Origin: VGJJ01 sp964480705
Lineage (GTDB): Archaea; Iainarchaeota; Iainarchaeia; Iainarchaeales; VGJJ01
Direction: 5' to 3'
DNA: 19,257 nt
Assembly (NCBI GenBank): GCA_964480705.1
Contig: CAYZPC010000016.1
Coordinates: 1-19,257 of the forward strand
The notes under the pieces are model-generated. The model was not told the origin of the DNA. It was given only the letters and a program-made list of their open reading frames with translations, and made no database searches. The position numbers and the translations under genes were made by a program. Shown one piece after another: positions 14,054 through 19,257 of this stretch. The first letter of the stretch is position 1, and each line of letters begins with the position of its first letter.

Positions 14054-17000
14054 TTAGATGGCGTCCAAGGCTGAGATAAGCTCTTGGGCTGCGGCACCTG
14101 TGTCTGCGGCGGTGTATCCGGCAACGATGATGTTGCTACCGTATACTCCGGCCACTTTGTCTCCGGATGCGTTGAGCATATCGGCAACTTCGGCTGCCAA
14201 TGTGTTCACTGCGGGTCCGCCGACCACAATCTTGGGGCCGGGAACTGACTGAGCGTCCGTATAGACTTGCGCCTTACCGTTCAAGGGGGCGGGGGCCATA
14301 TACGTGAAGCTGTCGCCGTTCGTGACAACTGTGGATCCGTCTGAGACCGTGGCGGTGTAGGTAATGTCCTTCACCGTGACTTGTGTTCCGGTCGTGAACG
14401 TTCCTGTGTCGCCTTCTTCGATTGTCAATTCTTCGCCGTCAACAACCGTAGTTGTAGAGGAGGCTCCGGTGACAACGAATTCGATTTCAGGTCGGTTCTG
14501 AGGCATCCAAGCTTCAACGTAGCCGTTTCCGAGGACCCACTTGGTACCCCAATCTGAATAGGCTGCTGCTAAAGCGGTGTCAACAGACTCGTTGGACAAC
14601 GTGAATGTTTGTCCGCTGATTCCTGATCCGGCAAATCCATAGTTCATGTCGGACGTAGGCAAAGACAAATCGTCGTCGTCGATGTCGGGCACGTCGCCTT
14701 GCTGAGTGTCAATGTACACTTTGGCAGGGTAGATTGAACTATTGTTCTCATCTACCGCAAAGGTTGCTGAGAAAATAGTTGTGCTCGAATTGTCCTGTCC
14801 TACATCGCTAATTTGCGGATAGTAGTAAGGTCGGTTAGGCGTGTTGTCCTCGGCCGTGTCAGTTCCCACTAAGACTAAGCGCTTGCTGTTTTGCAAAGTG
14901 CTTCCGTAGGGGATCGTGACATTGAAGCCAGACGCGGCGTTGGGGTTTGCAACCGGTGTCGCACTCAAAGTAACACCTTGAGTTGAAGCGTTGGTATCAC
15001 CTAAAAGGTAGAAGTAAATTCCTTCCTCTGCGTTGACAGCTCCTCCAGCAATTGCACCATCGGCTTCGATGACTTGGTAGGCGTAAGCAACGTAATAGCT
15101 GTCGCCCGACAAGGGGAATTTGATGGCGGCTGTTGAAACACCGTTGGCGTTCGCATCGTCATAGAAGAATGCGTTCGTCAAGGCTTCAGTAGGCGTATTC
15201 CCTGCAGTAGTAACAGCTGAGCTGCTAATTCCACCCAAGAAGTCAGAGGTAGCTGTACTGCTGTTCAAAGAGGCCTTCGCAATATGGAAATATCCGTCAG
15301 CTCGCAACGTAGCAGATGTTCCCATTCCGGTACCCATTCCGCCTGTTGGGACGGTGTAGGTGGTTCCGTTAATGGTAACTGGAGTTGTCGTTCCGACCAA
15401 CAAGTTAACGTCTCCATTATCCGTCGTCAAAACCTTAGTTGTAGTATTCATAACTACGGCGATACCGTTCAACAATGTACCATTCGTGACGTTGAAGTCC
15501 GTAGTGGTCTTGTTGACATCGTAGTACAACGTCTTGTTTCCGCTATCGAAAGAGAATGAAACACCGTTGTTGAATGTAGAGGTGTCTGTCTCGCTTTCGG
15601 CAACGTAGAACGGAATCGTGTGCTGCGAATCAGAGGCGTCGCGGAATGTAACTTCGTCGTTACCGATTTTCACGTACGTCAATTCTTCGTCCGACTGGAA
15701 TCCGTTGAACGTCACTGTGAAGAAGTCTTCACCTAACGCACCTGTTCCGTCCAAAAAGCTGAACGAAGAGGGAGCGTCGTCTAAGGCGCTGTTCAAGTGA
15801 CCGTTCTTGGAGATCAAGGGGTTGTCGTCGCCAAAGACGGATGCAGGCCAACTGTCGACCAAAATTTCGGCCGTTGTGTCGGGTGTTCCGCTGATTGAAG
15901 ACTTTGTGCGGTTCTTGACGGTGACTTTTGTCAACTTGTTCGTGTCCGTGGTGTTCGTGATTGAAACCATGTAGGGTCCGTTCACGCTTTCAGAGTCCAC
16001 ATCTTCGTTGTACGGATAGTTTTCACCATCGCGCAAGCGAACAGAGGCTGTTCCGACTAACACATCAACCGTACCTTCGTTGGTACCGGTGTTGACTGAA
16101 GCTGAGTCCAAGTAAATGTCTCCGCTCACAATCTCGTCGCCGTCGTCGTCTTCAAAGTCGACGAAGTTTCCGGAGGCAATTGTTTGTGTGTCGATAACGT
16201 TTCCGGCTTCATCTGTCAAGTTGAATTTAGCTTGATAGGCTGAGGCAGCGGGTCCTGTTGCAACAACAGAGACAACCGTGACTGTCAAGGTTTGTCCTGA
16301 ATAATCGCCTTTTCCTTGCATCGTGAATGATTCACCAGCAACGAATGTCTGCTTGGCTTTGTCTTCGACTAAGCGCAATTCGACAACATCGCGAGATGAG
16401 TCAATATCGACTTTCTGCACAAGGTATGTCTTTCCGAAGAAGGGGATGCGGACGTTATCGTCTGAACCGTCTTCAAAGTCGGCTGTGGCAGCGTCGGAGC
16501 TTCCAATGGGGATTCCGGCACCTAAATCTAAAACGTAGTTAATATCGCCAACGTCGATTTCGGAAACCAAGTCTTTCAAGTCCTTGTCCGTGTCGAACTT
16601 AGCGTCTAATGTAACACCAACTTTTTCCTTCACTGTAATGTCAGTGTTGGAGCTGTTGTATCGGTAGGAGAGCGTCTTGTCCGTCAAAAAGGCCAAGGGG
16701 TCGACTCCAATTTCTTGCTGATATTCAGCGGTTGTTGAAACAGAGTTCAAGGTTGCGCTGTTGAATGTTTTTCCGCCTGAAACGGTGACTGTACCGCCTA
16801 AGGACAAAACAGCTGCCAAGTCTGTAACCGAAACGCTTCCGTTACCGGAGCCGGTTCCAACTTTTTGGATGACTGCTTTCTCAACAACTTTTCGGGCAAT
16901 GTTTCCGGCCCAAACACCATCTGAAACTGCGGCGGAAGATCCGACCACAATGTTTACCAACGGGCTCATGTCAGCACCGTATGTAACTGCTTTTGCTTCT

Positions 17001-17098
17001 CCGCTGGTAATTGCAGAGACCATGGGGGCTACTGCAGCTCCAACCAATGCTCCACCTGCTACAATAGCGGCGAGTTTGCGTACTTTCAAACCATTCAT
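14054..17098 (-). CDS. Methanococcal-type S-layer protein
   Basis: Major surface-layer protein of 1014 residues, exported by Sec and assembled as the outer lattice. The signal peptide is MNGLKVRKLAAIVAGGALVG and following, with a likely cut after VSA near residue 29. The S-layer N domain starts with PLVNIVVGSSAAVSDGVWAGNIARKVVEK (in parts, about residues 46-75). The matching C domain is the last 65 or so residues (GPKIVVGGPAVNTLAAEV, then SNIIVAGYTAADTGAAAQEL), as in the Methanocaldococcus S-layer family. The large middle is Asp/Glu-, Thr/Ser- and Gly-rich beta structure with many N-x-S/T sequons, so N-glycosylation is likely. I see no cysteine and no C-terminal membrane anchor. The ATG at 17098 has a strong Shine-Dalgarno GAGGTGA (17106-17112) 7 nt away. 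The gene has its own promoter, leader and terminator. Confidence 0.93.
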   Translation of the reverse strand: MNGLKVRKLAAIVAGGALVGAAVAPMVSAITSGEAKAVTYGADMSPLVNIVVGSSAAVSDGVWAGNIARKVVEKAVIQKVGTGSGNGSVSVTDLAAVLSLGGTVTVSGGKTFNSATLNSVSTTAEYQQEIGVDPLAFLTDKTLSYRYNSSNTDITVKEKVGVTLDAKFDTDKDLKDLVSEIDVGDINYVLDLGAGIPIGSSDAATADFEDGSDDNVRIPFFGKTYLVQKVDIDSSRDVVELRLVEDKAKQTFVAGESFTMQGKGDYSGQTLTVTVVSVVATGPAASAYQAKFNLTDEAGNVIDTQTIASGNFVDFEDDDGDEIVSGDIYLDSASVNTGTNEGTVDVLVGTASVRLRDGENYPYNEDVDSESVNGPYMVSITNTTDTNKLTKVTVKNRTKSSISGTPDTTAEILVDSWPASVFGDDNPLISKNGHLNSALDDAPSSFSFLDGTGALGEDFFTVTFNGFQSDEELTYVKIGNDEVTFRDASDSQHTIPFYVAESETDTSTFNNGVSFSFDSGNKTLYYDVNKTTTDFNVTNGTLLNGIAVVMNTTTKVLTTDNGDVNLLVGTTTPVTINGTTYTVPTGGMGTGMGTSATLRADGYFHIAKASLNSSTATSDFLGGISSSAVTTAGNTPTEALTNAFFYDDANANGVSTAAIKFPLSGDSYYVAYAYQVIEADGAIAGGAVNAEEGIYFYLLGDTNASTQGVTLSATPVANPNAASGFNVTIPYGSTLQNSKRLVLVGTDTAEDNTPNRPYYYPQISDVGQDNSSTTIFSATFAVDENNSSIYPAKVYIDTQQGDVPDIDDDDLSLPTSDMNYGFAGSGISGQTFTLSNESVDTALAAAYSDWGTKWVLGNGYVEAWMPQNRPEIEFVVTGASSTTTVVDGEELTIEEGDTGTFTTGTQVTVKDITYTATVSDGSTVVTNGDSFTYMAPAPLNGKAQVYTDAQSVPGPKIVVGGPAVNTLAAEVADMLNASGDKVAGVYGSNIIVAGYTAADTGAAAQELISALDAI

Positions 17099-17105
17099 TT
17101 GTGTT

Positions 17106-17112
17106 TCACCTC
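17106..17112 (-). promoter_or_regulatory. Shine-Dalgarno site of the S-layer gene
   Basis: Minus-strand GAGGTGA ends 7 nt before the ATG at 17098. It is the clearest ribosome site in the window and fixes the S-layer start. Most neighbouring genes lack one. Confidence 0.85.
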
Positions 17113-17117
17113 ACGAT

Positions 17118-17183
17118 TCACAAACGAGCAAGACGCATCAATACAACATTCAAACGAACAATCGGTATCGATGACTGGCTCAT
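17118..17183 (-). CDS. Possible 21-codon leader peptide upstream of the S-layer gene
   Basis: A short ORF in the S-layer leader runs from an ATG at 17183 to a TGA at 17118-17120, 19 nt before the S-layer ATG. The peptide begins MSQSSIPIVRLN and ends LMRLARL; it is basic and hydrophobic with four arginines. Its ATG lies about 29 nt from the centre of the S-layer TATA box, the same spacing as the leaderless starts elsewhere in the window, so the transcript could begin at this ATG. The S-layer Shine-Dalgarno site follows the uORF stop, leaving room for reinitiation or coupling. It may equally be chance: no homology is known to me, and the frame also continues upstream to a TTG at 17411 across the promoter. 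Confidence 0.35.
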   Translation of the reverse strand: MSQSSIPIVRLNVVLMRLARL

Positions 17184-17206
17184 TGAAGCATACCCTGGTT
17201 CAAGGC

Positions 17207-17217
17207 CTTTATATATG
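17207..17217 (-). promoter_or_regulatory. Main TATA box of the S-layer gene
   Basis: Minus-strand CATATATAAAG, preceded by CGAAA that fits a BRE, is the best TATA element in the window. It predicts a start near 17185 and an untranslated leader of about 85 nt. Confidence 0.75.
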
Positions 17218-17257
17218 TTTCGAGTTTTGTCCGGCTCTTGACGAACTATTAAAGGGG

Positions 17258-17265
17258 CTTTATAA
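17258..17265 (-). promoter_or_regulatory. Second, upstream TATA-like box of the S-layer gene
   Basis: Minus-strand GTTATAAAG follows the purine-rich GGGTGGG and lies about 47 nt upstream of the main TATA box. It may be a second S-layer promoter in tandem. Confidence 0.45.
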
Positions 17266-17435
17266 CCCACCCACCCCCTAAACCACGTACAATCATCGAA
17301 GGAGAGTAAGGCAATCCTCGAAATGTTTTGGGGGAGTAAACCGCCGAGTTCCGCTCCGCAAGGGAACAAAAGGGAGCCATGGACTACCCCATTAACGTGG
17401 AAAGGGCGCAAAAACCACTGAAGGGAGTGTGAGCG

Positions 17436-18164
17436 TTACAGAAGGGGCAAATCATCCGGGAAAGCCGATTTATCCGAGCGAGCAGGGGCGGAAGCGGATG
17501 CATCGCTGGGGGAGGGGCGGGCCATGCCTTTGAATAATTTAGTATTGAACTCCTCCACTTGTTTTCGCGAGAGAATACCCATAATGTAATTTGCGTACGC
17601 GTGAACCATGTCCGTCATATCGACTAAACCATCTTGGAAATCCGTGAGCGTAAATTCAATTTTACTGGGTTTAATGACTTCAATGGAAGCGGGGCCGTAG
17701 AAAAACATGAGGCGAACCATCGCGCGAAAGTCACGTACAGATAAGTTGACATCCACGAACGTAGAGTATTTGTCTTCTATTTTCTCTACCTTTTCTATTT
17801 TTTGCGAATAAATTTTGTAAAAAGGTTCTTTGGCAAGATTGTCGAGAATTTTCTGCGCTTGGGTTTGAACGAGTGCTTCCTCAATGCCCTGCACCTCAAT
17901 CATTATTTGAACGCGAAACGGGTTATCATCTTCCATTTCAATGGATTTTCTGCGCTTGAGTTCAGAGGCAATATCATCTTTCAATGCATACACAGGGGGC
18001 GTTCCTTGGAGCGTTACTAACTTCAATTGCATCAAAAATTTTAGTTCCTCTTGCGCCTCACTCATTTTCAAATTGGTGCGCTCGGCCAGTTGATCGAGTG
18101 AAAGAGGACCATTGATTAACGCGGAGGAGAGCTTCTTCTGCTTCTCATTGAATTGGAGGGCCAT
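17436..18164 (-). CDS. Winged-helix domain protein, possible transcription regulator
   Basis: A 242-residue protein. Residues 5-70 form a winged-helix-like domain (LINGPLSLDQLAERTNLKMS as the helix-turn-helix, then EELKFLMQLKLV and a wing with VYAL). The middle (about 84-205) is a separate mixed alpha/beta domain that starts VQIMIEVQGIEEAL and that I cannot assign. It includes aromatic FYGPASIEVIKPSKIEF. The last 35 residues are Ser/Ala/Pro/Asp-rich and probably disordered. A DNA-binding regulator is the natural reading, with the middle domain for dimerisation or ligand sensing, but no family can be named. Its TATA box lies 28 nt before the ATG, so it is probably leaderless. Its position upstream of the S-layer gene on the same strand makes that gene a possible target. 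Confidence 0.75.
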   Translation of the reverse strand: MALQFNEKQKKLSSALINGPLSLDQLAERTNLKMSEAQEELKFLMQLKLVTLQGTPPVYALKDDIASELKRRKSIEMEDDNPFRVQIMIEVQGIEEALVQTQAQKILDNLAKEPFYKIYSQKIEKVEKIEDKYSTFVDVNLSVRDFRAMVRLMFFYGPASIEVIKPSKIEFTLTDFQDGLVDMTDMVHAYANYIMGILSRKQVEEFNTKLFKGMARPSPSDASASAPARSDKSAFPDDLPLL

Positions 18165-18187
18165 ACTACTATTTCGGGAGACAAGCG

Positions 18188-18196
18188 TTTATATTA
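18188..18196 (-). promoter_or_regulatory. TATA box between the divergent 18164 and 18255 genes
   Basis: Minus-strand TAATATAAA is centred 28 nt before the ATG at 18164. Read on the plus strand (TTTATATTA) it could also start a transcript near 18220 for the BofA-like gene, with a leader of about 35 nt. One box may serve both directions. Confidence 0.55.
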
Positions 18197-18258
18197 TGAG
18201 TCCGCGACCCGCAAAAAAAGGCACGAATATTAAGCCAAGAGGCAAAGGAAAGGTATGA
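18196..18258 (+). CDS. Possible 20-codon basic micro-ORF coupled to the BofA-like gene
   Basis: ATG at 18196 opens a 20-codon frame whose product is very basic (begins MSPRPAKKGTN, ends RGKGKV; eight Lys/Arg, no acidic residue). Its TGA overlaps the ATG of the next gene in an ATGA junction, a classic coupling layout. Against it, the TATA box at 18188-18196 runs into its ATG. If that box drives the plus strand, the mRNA would start downstream of this ATG and the peptide would not be made. No homologue is known to me. Confidence 0.3.
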   Translation: MSPRPAKKGTNIKPRGKGKV

Positions 18259-18551
18259 GCGTGTTATTTCAAGTCGTAGAAACGGGCGCGGTGGAAACGA
18301 TTACGAATTCTATTTCGGGAAACATTTCCTGGTTGATTATTGGAATCGTTTTCTTCATCGCCGCAGCATTCGTGATTAGTGTGCTGAAAAATATTGTGGT
18401 GAACACCGCACTCGGCTTATTGGGGTGGGGTTTGTTAACGTACGTGTTTCATATTGATTTGCCATTCTGGGCATCCCTGCTTATTTCAGCGGTGTTTGGA
18501 TTAGCCGGGTTGGGCGCGCTAGTAGTATTGGGATTTTTAGGCATCATCTGA
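18255..18551 (+). CDS. BofA-like small integral membrane protein
   Basis: A 98-residue hydrophobic protein with three likely membrane spans (about residues 24-45, 49-66 and 71-97). The segment KNIVVNTALGLLGWGLL and the Gly-rich end FGLAGLGALVVLGFLG resemble the BofA family (pro-sigmaK processing inhibitor), whose conserved core is K-x-x-x-N-x-x-x-G-L followed by a Gly-rich C-terminal span. In Bacillus BofA holds an intramembrane protease inactive. Archaea have no sigmaK, so the role here is unknown. AAGGA at 18245-18249 may be the ribosome site. The 3' end overlaps the convergent YrbL-like gene by 15 nt. Confidence 0.75.
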   Translation: MSVLFQVVETGAVETITNSISGNISWLIIGIVFFIAAAFVISVLKNIVVNTALGLLGWGLLTYVFHIDLPFWASLLISAVFGLAGLGALVVLGFLGII

Positions 18552-19184
18552 TTGAACGTGCTTCCGTTTCATAGCCTCATATCGCTGGCGCATTCGCTTT
18601 TCACGAATGGAAGGAATGCGAAGCCAAATTCGCAATGCATACGGCCGCGTGGAAGCACTTTTGTAATCCACCAGCACGGGAATGCTTTCATGCGGAGACA
18701 CGCGCTTGACCATGAAGTTTAACGACGAAAAATCAAAGAAAGGAATGCGATTTTTGATGAGATAATCGACGAGACCATCGAAGCGCTGCCAAAAAAACAA
18801 ATCATTCACGTGACCGGTTTCAAATAATGTTTTGGACATTTTTCCATCAAAATCACGCACGGCTTCCATCCGCAACACAGAACCTTTTTTCACGCGGCGC
18901 ACTCTATCAACGCGAGCAAAATAATCGCGCATTTCGTTTGGAACGTGTGAAAAATATTTTTCATAATGCTCCGCCTCGGCGCGGTTCATGTCCACTACCC
19001 CATATCGGCGCAAACTTTTCAGCCACATAGGCAAGGTGATTTTTTTCCCGGCGATGGTTCGAGTAAAATGAGAATGAACCACTTTCAAAACGTGCGAGCC
19101 GCGCGCGTACACTTTGCGATGCCACCCATTGAAGTGCACGCCCGGAAGGGGTGCAGGAGCACGTTTACCAAAACGAGAAGGCAT
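18537..19184 (-). CDS. YrbL-like protein (PhoP-regulatory-network YrbL family, kinase-like fold)
   Basis: A 215-residue protein that lines up with YrbL of enterobacteria along its whole length. Shared features are GWHRKVYARGSHVLKVVH (Lys34 as the likely nucleotide-binding lysine), EAEHYEKYFSHV (helix C equivalent), VRDFDGKMSKTL (110-120), DYLIKNRIPFFDFSSLNFMV (catalytic-loop equivalent with Asn156) and SIPVLVDYKSAS (Asp173 in place of the DFG aspartate). YrbL proteins adopt a protein-kinase-like fold with no proven substrate; kinase activity here is inference. The C-terminus is rich in Arg/Lys. A TATA-like box 26 nt before the ATG suggests a leaderless mRNA. Confidence 0.72.
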   Translation of the reverse strand: MPSRFGKRAPAPLPGVHFNGWHRKVYARGSHVLKVVHSHFTRTIAGKKITLPMWLKSLRRYGVVDMNRAEAEHYEKYFSHVPNEMRDYFARVDRVRRVKKGSVLRMEAVRDFDGKMSKTLFETGHVNDLFFWQRFDGLVDYLIKNRIPFFDFSSLNFMVKRVSPHESIPVLVDYKSASTRPYALRIWLRIPSIREKRMRQRYEAMKRKHVQSDDA

Positions 19185-19203
19185 GAAGGGAGCATGAACG
19201 CGG

Positions 19204-19215
19204 AATATAATAATG
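19204..19215 (-). promoter_or_regulatory. TATA box of the YrbL-like gene
   Basis: Minus-strand CATTATTATATT is centred about 26 nt before the ATG at 19184, repeating the leaderless spacing seen in this window. Confidence 0.45.
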
Positions 19216-19257
19216 AAACGGGAATACAGGCAAATAGTGATGTGCGAAAAAATAATA

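Larger units (their letters stand above)
17099..17435 (-). other. 337-nt S-layer control region
   Basis: This spacer holds the S-layer leader, two TATA-like boxes (17207-17217 and 17258-17265) and, further upstream, a G-rich stretch on the minus strand (about 17268-17282). A short weak hairpin followed by TTTTT (about 17409-17430, minus strand) may end the winged-helix gene. I see no convincing protein-coding gene other than the possible leader peptide, and no RNA gene. Confidence 0.6.

Noticed and set aside
17268..17282. G-rich minus-strand run as a G-quadruplex
   Set aside because: Only three runs of three or more G are present (GGGGGTGGGTGGG), so a stable three-layer quadruplex is not supported. 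It may simply be a purine-rich BRE region.
17118..17411. 97-codon minus-strand frame over the S-layer control region
   Set aside because: It opens with TTG, crosses both TATA boxes and has no recognisable protein features. Only its last 21 codons, after an ATG, are kept as a possible leader peptide.
19194..19257. Plus-strand ATG frame open to the window end (21 codons, MNAEYNNETG...)
   Set aside because: GAAGGGAG just before it could be a ribosome site, but it is too short to judge and lies over the promoter of the YrbL-like gene. Sequence beyond the window is needed.
1..19257. CRISPR array, transposon, integrase or phage gene
   Set aside because: The only longer direct repeat found by reading is the two-copy 26-mer at 13914-13985. 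No transposase, recombinase, terminal inverted repeats or Cas-like protein was seen.

Overview
The window is a compact stretch of an archaeal chromosome. Archaeal identity rests on topoisomerase VI, aRF1-type release factor, L10e, Dph2, archaeal-type TruD, a geranylgeranyl-reductase-like flavoprotein, TATA-box promoters and a methanococcal-type S-layer protein. That S-layer architecture occurs in Methanococcales/Thermococcales and in several DPANN lineages. Small gene sizes, overlapping tails and several family-less proteins fit a DPANN-like or other small-genome archaeon, but the sequence does not fix the lineage. No transposon, CRISPR array or phage gene was seen.

Layout. Positions 1-1934: top6B (5' end outside the window) and top6A, overlapping by one base. 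1996-3375: an ADP-forming acyl-CoA synthetase alpha subunit, tail-to-tail with an Mre11-like nuclease (3372-4709, minus), then a HAD phosphatase (minus). 5617-5687: tRNA-Cys(GCA), preceded by a perfect hairpin. 5744-6961: GGR-family flavoprotein (minus), divergent from rpl10e (7089-7826), followed by dph2 (7889-8908). 8901-10530: a two-gene minus-strand unit of an unrecognised His-rich protein and a degenerate UMP-kinase-like protein, divergent from prf1 (10636-11886), then truD (11945-13189). 13234-13884: membrane-anchored protein of unknown function. 14054-17098: large S-layer protein with an SD, a long leader, a possible leader peptide and a clear terminator. 17436-18164: winged-helix protein, divergent from a BofA-like membrane protein (18255-18551), which is tail-to-tail with a YrbL-like kinase-fold protein (18537-19184).

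Themes. The middle of the window is rich in translation functions: L10e, diphthamide on EF-2, tRNA-Cys, release factor and a tRNA pseudouridine synthase. Topo VI and the Mre11-like protein serve DNA topology and repair. The S-layer gene and three membrane or surface proteins form the cell-envelope end. Many genes have a TATA-like box centred 25-30 nt before the start codon, implying leaderless mRNAs. The S-layer gene instead has a strong Shine-Dalgarno site and a roughly 85-nt leader.

The least ordinary features are a 21-codon upstream ORF in the S-layer leader, a 26-nt perfect tandem repeat in the S-layer/13884-gene spacer, the degenerate UMP-kinase-like protein with its unknown partner, a 20-codon basic micro-ORF at the BofA-like gene, and a YrbL-like kinase fold in an archaeon.
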